NCBI GenBank assembly: GCA_002422865.1
Contig: DITN01000063.1
Location: forward strand, 18,199-82,198
Direction: 5' to 3'
Source of the DNA: Bacteroidetes bacterium UBA6183
GTDB taxonomy: Bacteria > Bacteroidota > Bacteroidia > UKL13-3
Length of the DNA: 64,000 nt
Below, in pieces: positions 44,613 to 55,400 of this stretch. The translations under genes and the position numbers were made by a program. A model generated the notes under the pieces. It was not told the DNA's origin and searched no databases. It was given only the letters and a program-made list of their open reading frames with translations. The stretch's first letter is position 1. Every line of letters starts with the position of its first letter.

Positions 44613-44675
44613 AATTATTTGGTTTATGTTTTGCTAAAATAATACTTTCTTATTGAAAAACAGGTTAATATGTAT

Positions 44676-47534
44676 TTATCTGCGAGGATCAAGTTCAAAT
44701 AGTAAAGAGAAATAAGCTAATCTACCTACTTGCGGACCTCCGTATACCTGATATACAAGGTTATTGGTAATGTTATTAGAACCGAGTTTAAATGTGCAAG
44801 ACCAAGCAGGAATTCTTTTAGTGATTTGTGCATCAATCATATAATATGCGGGAACTTCCCCTGTAAATTGTGGTGAGCCTTCAAACATAAACTCGGTTTG
44901 ATATTTATAGTTTATACCATAGCCCCAAAAACGGCTGGATTTACCCAAAAAGTTAATATCAAAATCTCTACCGTTGATGCCTATGTTATATTTGTGTTCA
45001 GGAGTATTAAATGCAGGTATCAATGGGTCGGTTGAGCCTTGTCTATCCAAAACGTTCCATGAATAGTTTGTGGCAAACCCTAAATATTTTTTATAAAAGT
45101 AATTAACACCTGCAGTAAAACCTTGTGTGGTTACCACATCTTTAGAATTTGTAGCTACTCGGTACACTTCAGGATTTCTAGTTGGAACATTGCTGCCCTC
45201 AGGCCAATTAGGTTTTGCACCAATTTTATAACCAATAAAGTTGGTATACCAACTGAAGTAGTAGTTTACATCGATGTATAGTTTATCTTTAAATAATGAG
45301 GTTCTCCAGCCCAATTCAATCGTTTTAACTTGTTCCGGTTTAATGGGGTCAACATTAAAATATTCCAACTGTGTTCTTCCTCTACTGAACGCATTTAGTA
45401 ATGATGAGATTGTTACTAAACTGTCAAAACCATTCAGATTACCCAGCAAAGTAGCTCTTCCAACATTTAGGTTGATATATTGGTCGGTTAGTGTTGGATT
45501 ACGAATAGCCGATGAAAATGAACTACGAAGAATATGTTTTTTATAAGCAAAAACACCTGTTCCTGCACTCGACCAGAGGGTGTTAAAGTTCTGATTTTTA
45601 TCAACGCGATTGGTCCAACTAAACTTTAGTTTATCTTTCAACACCTTCTTTTCAATCCCTATATATGCTCCAGCTTCTTTGTTATATATTCTGGTATCTC
45701 CGGTATCTAAAAATATGGTTCCTTGGCTGTATGGTGCGTAAAGCCTGAAACTCCCACCGGTTTTAATATCAGCAGTAAGCAAACTGAACTGATATTCTCC
45801 AGCAATATGATACAACGCAGACTTGTCGAAAAGCCGTGAGCCACCCTCTCGATTTGTTCTTGAAATGATGCTTTGAAGTGTTGAATCAAATTGCGGTGTT
45901 CCGGGTTCAAACCTTGGTAAGCCAGTGTTATTTGAACTTGGATCTTGGTTGGCGGCTGTTCTAGCCAAACCGTGAAAATATCTTAATGAATCGGCCATTG
46001 AGACTTGCCAATAATTCTCGATATAATTTAATCTTTGTCCACCCGCACCCGGAATAGTATCAAGTTGTAACCCGTTTCCATTAATGTTTCTATTGTACCA
46101 ATCTAACATGTAACTGCCGAGTGTTCCTTCCATTTTCGAGTTGTAATCAACACCCCATAATTGATCCGATTTAGCCGCATTTTGCAATAGAATCGCAGTT
46201 GAATATGCATCGTAACTTTTCCCTGCATCTTCGTTTGTGGCGTATGCACGTATGAAGAATTTGCCTTCTTTTCGTAACTCTAACTTGTTCTGAAAAAACA
46301 AAATATCTTTTAAACTAAAGCGGTTATCTCCTTGATATACTGTGGTTCCTGTTCCAAAGTTAGATGCCACAATAAGTTCTATATCCTTCTTTACTTTGTA
46401 ATGAAATGCAGCATTCAACTTCATATTTCGTGAGTTGTAATCAACCAATTGGTCTTCGCGGTATCCGTTCCTTAAAAAATAACCTCTTCCTACACTAGGT
46501 ACATTTGATGTTGGTACATAAAAATTGGCAGAAACATATTCATCACCATAAACATTAACGGCATCATAGCCTCCTGTAGATCCTGGTTTTGTAGGCGATT
46601 GTATAGTAGGCGCATAGTTTCTTGCCTCCCAATCGTTGGCACGCATGTAAAAGAAATTTAATTTATAAGCGTATCTGTCTTCCCCCTTTTTATCTTTAAA
46701 AACCTGTGCCCAACGAACTGCCGTCTCTACGAGTGCACGCTCGCCACCTTTTAAACTCACACTCAATCCAGGATATAAAAATGGAGATTTGGTTTGCATA
46801 TTAATTACACCATTAAAAGCATTTGGTCCGTAATAGGCACTGCTTGCACCAACAATTAGATCTACCTTTTGTACATCAAGTTCGCTTGCACCTAAAAAGT
46901 TACCTAAACTAAAATTTAGTCCCGGACTTTGGTTATCAACCCCATCTATTAATTGTAGGCTACGTACGGGCGATGTGCTGTTAAAGCCGCGTGTATTAAT
47001 AATTTTAAAACCAATACTTGCTGATGTTAAATCAACTCCTTTTAAATGCGCCAAACCTTCGTAAAAGTTAGCTGCCGGAGTTTGTTTGATGGCAGCTGCA
47101 TCCATAGTTTCTACTGTTATTGGGTTTTGTTTTTGCTTTTCGGTAATGCGGCTGTCTCTTACTTCAGCTTCTTTTAGTTCTGTAACATTCGGCTCCAACC
47201 TAATTAAAAGCGGTTTATCTGTTGATGTAACTGAATACTCTAATTTGTGGTAGCCAATATAATTTACCACCAATATAAGCGGCAAAGGCTTGTCTGTTTT
47301 TAACGTAAAATTACCATCAAAGTCTGTTGATGTTCCTGTGTTTGTACCTTTAATCATAACAGCTGCACCAATAAGGCTCTCAACCGTTTTTTTATCTTTA
47401 ATATTACCTTTAATGGTACGCATATTTTGCGCCAAACCAGTATTTAAAGTTATTAGTAATATAACTATTGCAAGTAAATATCTTTTCAAAGTTGGGGTAT
47501 TTAAAAACTCTAAATTAGTTTTAATTAAATTCAA
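44676..47534 (-). CDS. TonB-dependent outer-membrane receptor with carboxypeptidase-like domain
   Basis: The 952-residue protein has an N-terminal signal region (LLAIVILLITLNTGLAQ), a CarboxypepD_reg-like domain (about 38-115, TIKGNIKDKKTVESLIGAAVMIKGTNTGT), a plug domain (about 135-255, with NPITVETMDAAAIKQTP and RSLQLIDGVDNQSPG) and a 22-stranded barrel ending in the aromatic C-terminus (FSLLFELDPRR). The substrate is unknown. There is no SusD partner nearby, so it is not a standard Sus pair. The next gene in the same orientation is the secreted alpha/beta hydrolase-like protein, 63 bp downstream; the two could share a transcript and a substrate. It starts with ATG at 47534; internal ATGs exist in the leader. 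Confidence 0.9.
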   Translation of the reverse strand: MNLIKTNLEFLNTPTLKRYLLAIVILLITLNTGLAQNMRTIKGNIKDKKTVESLIGAAVMIKGTNTGTSTDFDGNFTLKTDKPLPLILVVNYIGYHKLEYSVTSTDKPLLIRLEPNVTELKEAEVRDSRITEKQKQNPITVETMDAAAIKQTPAANFYEGLAHLKGVDLTSASIGFKIINTRGFNSTSPVRSLQLIDGVDNQSPGLNFSLGNFLGASELDVQKVDLIVGASSAYYGPNAFNGVINMQTKSPFLYPGLSVSLKGGERALVETAVRWAQVFKDKKGEDRYAYKLNFFYMRANDWEARNYAPTIQSPTKPGSTGGYDAVNVYGDEYVSANFYVPTSNVPSVGRGYFLRNGYREDQLVDYNSRNMKLNAAFHYKVKKDIELIVASNFGTGTTVYQGDNRFSLKDILFFQNKLELRKEGKFFIRAYATNEDAGKSYDAYSTAILLQNAAKSDQLWGVDYNSKMEGTLGSYMLDWYNRNINGNGLQLDTIPGAGGQRLNYIENYWQVSMADSLRYFHGLARTAANQDPSSNNTGLPRFEPGTPQFDSTLQSIISRTNREGGSRLFDKSALYHIAGEYQFSLLTADIKTGGSFRLYAPYSQGTIFLDTGDTRIYNKEAGAYIGIEKKVLKDKLKFSWTNRVDKNQNFNTLWSSAGTGVFAYKKHILRSSFSSAIRNPTLTDQYINLNVGRATLLGNLNGFDSLVTISSLLNAFSRGRTQLEYFNVDPIKPEQVKTIELGWRTSLFKDKLYIDVNYYFSWYTNFIGYKIGAKPNWPEGSNVPTRNPEVYRVATNSKDVVTTQGFTAGVNYFYKKYLGFATNYSWNVLDRQGSTDPLIPAFNTPEHKYNIGINGRDFDINFLGKSSRFWGYGINYKYQTEFMFEGSPQFTGEVPAYYMIDAQITKRIPAWSCTFKLGSNNITNNLVYQVYGGPQVGRLAYFSLLFELDPRR

Positions 47535-47723
47535 AGCAATTCACATCTTACAAACACAATAATATGTGTTTAATCCTAGTAATTAATCGTTTCAGCAAGT
47601 TATAACCACAAAATGTAATTTTAGTTTAATCATTAGCCTTAATCCAAATCCTATTCAAGTGTAATTGTTTTGTTAATGAGTGTATTAAAAAGATTTGCAA
47701 ACATTTGACATTACAATAGCATA

Positions 47724-48365
47724 TTAAATTATGCTTAAAAAAGGGTTATTCGTTTTTTCGAAGCCAATGGTTGTTTTCGGGCCATGGCCGCTGTAAACCA
47801 CCGTTTCATCAGGTAGCACAAACAGTTTAGTTCTAATGGAATTGATTAAGGTTTCAAAATTCCCGCCCGGCAAGTCAGTTCGACCTATGCTTTGGTAAAA
47901 AAGTACATCACCAGAAACAAGCTGTTTGGTTTGGGGTTCATAAAAACTTAAACTAGCTACAGAATGCCCCGGTGTGAAAAAAATTTGCAAAGAAGTATTC
48001 CCAAAGTTTAAGGTTTGGCCTTCATTAATGTGTACCTGAGGCTCGGGTATTTCTTCCACCACCATACCAAACATTTTGGCCCAACGGTCGGTATCTTTAT
48101 ACGTTTCTAGTTCTTGTTGATGCAGGTGTAAGGGGAGGTTATACTTTTTAGCAACAAAAGCATTCCCCAATACATGATCAATGTGGCAATGTGTGTTTAC
48201 CAACAAGGTTGGAGTGAGGTTATGTTGGGTGATAAAATTCACCAGTTCATTTTGTTCACTTGCCCTGTGGCAACCCGGATCTATAATGGCGCATTGTTTG
48301 GTTTCATCAAACAACACATAGGTGTTTTCCGAAAATTCGTTAAAAGTGAATGTGGCTAACTGCAT
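47724..48365 (-). CDS. MBL-fold metallo-hydrolase (glyoxalase II-like)
   Basis: The protein has 213 residues from the ATG at 48365; the upstream extension of 14 codons is rejected because MQLATFTFNEFSENTYVL is the typical family start. Metal ligands are THCHIDH (H59, H61, D63, H64), then H133 (FTPGHSVAS) and D152 (SGDVLF), and a C-terminal GHGP. This is the glyoxalase II/YcbL branch of metallo-beta-lactamase fold hydrolases, likely acting on a small thioester such as S-lactoylglutathione or another thiol adduct. The next gene, a YwqK-like protein, lies just upstream on the same strand and ends 26 nt before this start. Confidence 0.88.
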   Translation of the reverse strand: MQLATFTFNEFSENTYVLFDETKQCAIIDPGCHRASEQNELVNFITQHNLTPTLLVNTHCHIDHVLGNAFVAKKYNLPLHLHQQELETYKDTDRWAKMFGMVVEEIPEPQVHINEGQTLNFGNTSLQIFFTPGHSVASLSFYEPQTKQLVSGDVLFYQSIGRTDLPGGNFETLINSIRTKLFVLPDETVVYSGHGPKTTIGFEKTNNPFLSII

Positions 48366-48391
48366 GGCGCAAATATGTATCTTTTTAGGTA

Positions 48392-48721
48392 TTACTGACA
48401 ACCACAAGCTGGTTTGATAGTCATGTTGCCTTTATCGTCTTCAATTACAGCCAATTGTCCTTTTTCGGTGTAAATGTAAGTGCGTTTTAGCTTACCTTTT
48501 TTATAATGCTCACGTTTTTCAAGAATTTTTTTCTCTGAGTAATAATACCAATTGCCGGTTTTATTTCCATTGGTGTAGTGCCCCTTTACTTTTACTTTCC
48601 CACTAGGGTAAAACTCCCTGTATGTGCCGTTTAATGGCTGTTGCGCTTTAATATTATCCCATAAAAACACCAGCACCACGAGGGTAAAAAGTGTAATATA
48701 TGTGGTTTTAATTTTTGCCAT
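48392..48721 (-). CDS. Small secreted MORN/YwqK-like repeat protein
   Basis: I start at the ATG at 48721 (MAKIKTTYITLFTLVVLVFLW), which gives a signal peptide/anchor; the 39-residue upstream extension lacks any such character. The 109-residue product has MORN/YwqK-like strand pairs: GTYREFYPSGKVKVKGHYTNG, KTGNWYYYSEKKILEKREHY and GKLKRTYIYTEKGQLAVI. The C-terminus ends CGCQ. Such repeats occur in many Bacteroidota envelope proteins, and the function here is unknown. It is divergent from ruvA, with 107 bp between, and upstream of the MBL hydrolase on the same strand. Confidence 0.75.
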   Translation of the reverse strand: MAKIKTTYITLFTLVVLVFLWDNIKAQQPLNGTYREFYPSGKVKVKGHYTNGNKTGNWYYYSEKKILEKREHYKKGKLKRTYIYTEKGQLAVIEDDKGNMTIKPACGCQ

Positions 48722-48828
48722 AAAAAAGGTAAAGTTAAAATGTTTTTGGCTGTAAGTTTCAAAATTAAAAACATTTACTATTTTAGCACCCCTTATTCTG
48801 AAAAAACTTAACAATAGGGATAACCAAC

Positions 48829-49419
48829 GTGATTGCATTTGTAGAAGGAAAATTAGTTGTAAAATCGCCAGCCCAAGTTGTGGTTAATTGCGGTGGAGTC
48901 GGGTATGCCATTAACATATCATTAAACACTTACGATCAACTTGCATCGCAAGAATCGGCCCGTGTGTTAACACACTTGGTGGTTAAAGAAGACAGCCATA
49001 CGCTTTATGGTTTTGCGGAAGAAGACGAGCGTCAGTTGTTTTTGTTGCTTATTTCGGTAAACGGAGTTGGCGCAAATACAGCACGTATGATTTTGTCTTC
49101 CATGAAACCAAGCGAGGTAAAGCAAGCAATAACTTCGGGTAATTGGGCGTTATTAAAATCCGTAAAAGGAATTGGCCCCAAAACAGCCCAACGTATCGTG
49201 ATTGATTTACAAGACAAAGTACAGAAAACAGAAGGATTCTCTGGAGAGCAATTAACAGCATTTACCACTGCTAATAAAGCTACCGAAGAGGCGCTTGCCG
49301 CGTTAATTATGTTAGGATTTGCTCGCAATGAGGCCGAAAAAGGGCTACAAAAAGTGAAGCAACAAAATCCGAATTTTTCAGTTGAAGAATTAGTGAAAAA
49401 CACCTTAAAAGTTATTTGA
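48829..49419 (+). CDS. ruvA: Holliday junction branch migration protein RuvA
   Basis: The 196-residue protein begins with GTG at 48829. It has an N-terminal OB fold (1-63, IAFVEGKLVVKSP), two helix-hairpin-helix motifs that bind the junction (about 72-90, LLISVNGVGANTARMIL; about 108-124, LLKSVKGIGPKTAQRIV) and a C-terminal domain (about 148-196, ATEEALAALIMLGF) that contacts RuvB. Length and domains are normal. RuvA tetramers hold Holliday junctions for RuvB-driven migration. No ruvB or ruvC gene is near. sprA follows in the same frame after 15 nt. Confidence 0.96.
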   Translation: MIAFVEGKLVVKSPAQVVVNCGGVGYAINISLNTYDQLASQESARVLTHLVVKEDSHTLYGFAEEDERQLFLLLISVNGVGANTARMILSSMKPSEVKQAITSGNWALLKSVKGIGPKTAQRIVIDLQDKVQKTEGFSGEQLTAFTTANKATEEALAALIMLGFARNEAEKGLQKVKQQNPNFSVEELVKNTLKVI

Positions 49420-49434
49420 TGGCGAAACTCTACT

Positions 49435-52400
49435 TTGTTTACTCTCTCTAAAATAAAATACATATCGCTCTCCTCTGTATTCACCTTGCTTGCAAGCATG
49501 GTGTGGGGAGTTACGCCCGATTTTTTTGCATGGTATGAGTTTGATTCAGACAAAAAATCGGTTAATCATGCATTTAGTTTTGCCCCACCGGATAGCTCAG
49601 GAGGTTCTGATACCACCAGAAAAAAACTCCCTTACCCAATCCAAGACAGGAAACCTTACGAGTTAAATCAAAAAACACATCCGTTCGATTTAGGTGAACC
49701 ATCAAACATTAAAAACCGTTACGAGTTAGATCCTAACTCAAACCAATACAACTATAAATCAACAGTAGGCGGACAACAATACCGTTTGGGCGCAACAGTT
49801 CCTGTTAAAGAGCAACTCAAACGCGAAAATGATCGTCAAAATGCACAATACTTTAAGCAACGCGCCCAAGCGCAAAATTTTGTGAAAGGTGGCGGTTTAA
49901 TACCTCCACTAAAGGTTGGTCCTAAAATTTTTGATAAAATATTTGGTAGTGGTATTATTGACATTAGGCCTCGTGGTACGGCCGAACTTATTTTTCAAGG
50001 TAACTTCAACACGGTTCGTAATCCCGCAATCGCTTTACGTCAACAAAGTACCGGTCAATTCGATTTTCGTCAAAAAATACAGCTCAATGTTTCTGGTAGT
50101 GTAGGCGATAAAATGAAGGTAAACATGAACTACGATACCGAAGCCACTTTCGATTTTGAAAACCAAATGAAATTGGATTATTCGGGTAAAGACGATGATA
50201 TCATTAAAAAAATTGAGTTGGGTAATGTTAGCTTGCCCTTAAACTCATCGCTTATACAAGGTAGCCAGAGTTTGTTTGGGGTAAAAGCCACCATGCAGTT
50301 TGGTAAGTTAACAGTAACTTCTATTGTAACGCAACAACGCGGAAAAACCACCGAAACAGAGTTACAAGGTGGAGTTCAAACCACGCGTTTTGATATTCAG
50401 GCCGATAATTACGACATGAATAAGCATTATTTTTTAGCTCAATATTTTAGAGATAACTATGATGCTTGGTTGAGTAATTTACCTATTATTTCATCACCAG
50501 TGGTTATTAACCGTTTAGAGGTTTGGGTTACGAACCGTACCGGTGTTTTTGATAACGCACGTGATGTAATTGGCTTCAGTGATTTGGGTGAAGCTGGAAA
50601 ACGCGACAACAAATATTGGGAACTTAATCCAAACCCCAATGATACTTTTCCGGGCAACAGTGCCAATAATTTGTATGGTTATTTAAGTGGGCAAGGATTA
50701 AATCCGGATACTGCCTTGTTACGCCAGTCATTCCAAATACAAAATCAAATAGCTCGTCATCAAGCCACCACTAATTTACAGGCAATATCGCAGTTTCAAA
50801 TGATTAATTATGCGCGATTGTTAAGCCCAAGTGAGTATAACATTAATACCCGTTTAGGTTACATATCGTTAAACAGTGCCTTAAATAACGATGAAGTTTT
50901 GTGCGTAGCTTTTGAGTACACTTTGGATGGCCGGTATTTTAAAGTGGGTGAGTTTACAACCGATTTACCTCCAAATCCTGAAGTGCCAAATGTATTATAT
51001 ACCAAAATGCTTAAAGGTCCATCGCAACGTCCCGATTTACCAATGTGGGATTTAATGATGAAGAATATTTATGCATTAGGTACATTTAATATTCAACCAA
51101 AAGATTTTAAGTTAAATGTGGTGTATGCCGATGATCCTTCCGGTGCAGATTTAAATTACATACCACAGCAAAATGAACCATTATTAAGCGGTGTACCTTT
51201 AATTACGGTTTTAAATCTCGACAATTTAAATACACAACAAGAACGAGCACCCGATGGTATTTTTGATTACATTGATGGAGTAACCATCAACTCTATGCAA
51301 GGGCGTGTTATTTTTCCGGTGGTTGAACCATTTGGTACTCACCTTACCTCGAAATTCGTAAATAATAAAGACCGTGCTCGTTATTATTCTTTTTATGAGT
51401 TGTACGATTCAACACGATTTGCAGCCATGCAATTACCGCAGTACAATAAATTCTTTTTACGAGGCACATATCAAGGCTCTTCAAGCAACGAAATATCACT
51501 AAACAGCACCAATATTCCGCGTGGTTCCGTAAAGGTTACGGCCAATGGTGCACCGCTAACAGAAAACACCGATTTCGTAGTTGATTACAATTTAGGTCGT
51601 GTAAAAATTTTAAATACCAGTTTGCTTAATTCGGGTGCTTCCATTAAAGTTTCATCAGAAAGCAACTCTTTATTTACGGTTCAGCAAAAAACGTTATTAG
51701 GTAGCCGTTTCGATTATAAATATAACAAAGATTTGTTATTGGGCGGTACGTTTTTATACCTAAACGAAAGACCTTTAACACCTAAAGTTAATATCGGTGA
51801 AGAGCCCATTTCAAACATGATTGTTGGTTTAGATGGCTCTTACAAACGCGATTCAAGATTTTTAACCAAGTTGGTTGATAAGCTTCCGTTTATTGAAACT
51901 AAAGAGATCTCAACCATAACTATTAGTGGCGAGTTTGCTAAATTAATTCCCGGTGTGCAGGGCGCATTGGCGCAACAAGGAACCGCCTACTTAGATGACT
52001 TTGAAGCTAGTGAAACACCATTTGACTTGCGTTCGCCTGCATTAAATTGGACGTTGGCATCAACCCCGCAAGGCCAACCCGATTTGTTTCCTGAAGGCAA
52101 TACATTAAATAACTTAGAGTATGGTTTTAAGCGTGCCAACTTTGCTTGGTACAATATTGCAACTACTTTTTATCGCGAGGATAATTTTACTCCGCAACAC
52201 ATACAAGATGATGATGAACAGTTGAGTAATGATTGTGTGCGTGAGGTTGATATAAAAGAGATATTTCCTGAACGCCAACTTCAGCCGGGTTTACCAACCA
52301 ACGTTTCTACTTTAGATTTGGCTTTTTATCCTAAAGAAAGAGGACCTTATAATTACAATGTTGATGAATTAAATGAGGATGGCACAATGGCCAATCCTAC

Positions 52401-55400
52401 AACTAAGTGGGGTGGTATGATGCGTAAAATTGATCAAAATGATTTTGAAGCCACCAACATTGATTACATTGAAGTATGGATGATGGATCCTTACGCTTGT
52501 AAAAATGATGCATCAAACCAAGGTTCATTTTATTTAAATTTAGGTAACATATCAGAGGATATTTTAAGAGATAACCGCAGGTCGGCCGAAAATGGTTTAC
52601 CCCGAACCGAAGCCGATAATTTGTACATGGATAGTACCATTTGGGGGCGCGTACCACGTAAGCCGGTAATTAATTTTGCCTTTGATGCCGACCCTGCCAT
52701 CAGGCAACAACAAGATGTGGGTTTAGATGGTTTTAATGATGAAGGAGAACGTGCTTGGTTTGATACTGCATATATTAGAAAAGTTGGACAAGTACATGGA
52801 ACTACCAGTGCTGCCTATCAAAATGCATCAAACGATCCCTCAAACGATAACTATAATTATTACTTAGGCACACAATACGATAATTCGCAAACAACCATTC
52901 TCGACCGCTACAAACGTTTTAACCGTCATCAAGGTAATTCACCAACCATTGAACAATCGCCCGAAGCTTATCCTGTAACCGCCACCAATACCCCCGATAA
53001 CGAAGATATTAACCGCGATTTTACTTTAAATGATATTGAAGAATATTATCAGTACAAAGTTGACATCAGCAAAAATCGTTTAGCCGTTGGTCAAAATTAT
53101 GTAACGGATAGTGTGCGCGCTTTGGCAACACTTAAAAATGGGAGCACACGTGAAATTACTTGGTATCAATTAAAAATTCCTGTACGCGAATACGAGAAAA
53201 AAGTAGGTCAGATTTATGATTTTAAATCGATACGTTTTATGCGCATGTTTATGCGTGGTTTCAATGATGATATGATACTACGTTTTGCGTATTTTCAGTT
53301 GGTACGTGCAGATTGGCGCAAGTATTTGGGTAATTTAGAAGCGGGTAAAGAAAATATACCAACCGACAATGTTGATAGAACACAGTTCGTGGTATCAACG
53401 GTTAACTTAGAAAAAAACAGTAGGCGCGCTCCTATAAAATACGTAGCACCTCCGGGTATTCAACGCGAGATTGATTTTAGCTCACCAACAGCAGTTGAAC
53501 AGAACGAACAATCGTTATCACTGCTTGTTTGTGATTTACGCGATGGTGATGCACGTGGTGCATTTAAAAACATCAGCACCGATTTAAGACGTTACGGTAA
53601 ATTACGCATGTTTTTGCATGCAGAAGGTGTAAACGATGCACTAAAAGATGATGATGTACATGCATTTATTCGTATAGGTACAGATTTAACCAATAACTAT
53701 TACGAATTTGAAATGCCTCTAAAAGTTACAGTTCCTCCAACCGGTAATCCAAGTGATATTTGGCCTAGCGCTAACGAAATGACCATTACATTAGAGGAGT
53801 TAATCAATACAAAAATTGCACGTACCAATGCTAACTATCCATTTACAGCTGTGTATGAGCGCCAAGGTGGCAATGGCATTTATCGTGTAATAGGTTTACC
53901 GGATTTAAGTCAGGCACGTGTGGTCATGGTTGGTATACGTAATCCTAAAGCAAAACCCGGAATAAATAACGATGATGCATTACCTAAATGTGCAGAGGTT
54001 TGGTTTAACGAATTAAGGATGACTGAGTTTAATAACCAAGGTGGTTGGGCTGCAACCGGTAGGGTATTGGCCAAGTTAGCTGATTTTGGAAACTTGCAAT
54101 TTACAGGAAGTGTTTCTACTGTTGGTTGGGGTGGAATTGATAAAAAATTAAACGAACGCAGTTTAAACGATCAATACAATTACGATTTACAAAGTAATTT
54201 TGAGTTAGGTAAATTTTTTCCTAAAAACTTTGGGTTATCTATTCCACTATTTTTATCATATGGCAATACAATCATTCGTCCATTTTATAATCCTTTAAAC
54301 CCTGATGTAAAATTACAGAAAGAAATTGACGAAAGTACAAATCCGGCATATGTTGATAGAATTAGTCGCGCTGCTGATGACTACACCACACGCAGAAGTT
54401 TAAATTTTACCAATATCCGCAAAAACAGAATGGGTACAGGTAAACAGCATTTTTATGATGTAGAAAATTTCACTTTTACATATGCCTACACCGAAACATA
54501 CAGACGTAACCAATCCATTGAATATTATATACTAGAAAACTACCGTGGTATGGTAGGATATACCTATAATTTCGCACCAAAACCATGGGAGCCGTTTAAA
54601 AGTAAAATCAAATCGAAACAGCTGCAATTGGTTAAGGATTTTAACCTTAATTTTAAACCTGCTTCATGGGGTGCTCGTATGGAAGCCGATCGAAGATATG
54701 GTGTAACCATAAACCGCAACAACGATAACCCCAATACCATTATACCTACTTTGTTTGATAAGTTGTTTACCATGAATAGGTACTACGATTTTAGGTATGA
54801 CATCACTAAAGGTCTTAAATTGGATTACAACTCAACCGCTATGGCTCGTATTGATGAGCCCATTGGAAGAATAGATGAAAGCACGCCACAAAAACAAGAT
54901 AGTATGTGGAATAACTTTTGGAAAGGCGGCCGTTTAACGCAATATGATCAGGTAATGCGTTTAAATTATACCATTCCTATTAATAAAATTCAGTTGTTAA
55001 GTTGGACAAACCTAACATACAACTACACGGCAAACTTTCAATGGAAACAAGCACCACCGGCTGCCGATAGTTTGGGTAATACCATTCAAAATTCACGCGT
55101 ACAAACTTGGAATGCTAACCTAAACTTAATTATGTTGTATAATAAGTTTGCCATTTTGCGCGAGCTAAATAATCCGGGTGGAACTAAAGCTCCTTCCGCT
55201 CCCAAAAAACCAAAACCTAAAAAGAAGCTCACCAAGAAAAAAGATAAAAACGGAAAAGAAATAAAAGAGAAGGAGGAAGAGGAAGAAGAAAAGCCTGCAC
55301 CGAAGTTAAATCCGGCAATGAAATTTGCTTTACGTTTATTAACCAGTACTAAAAATGTAACGTATCAGCACACCATCAACAACGGTATGGTGCTACCCGG

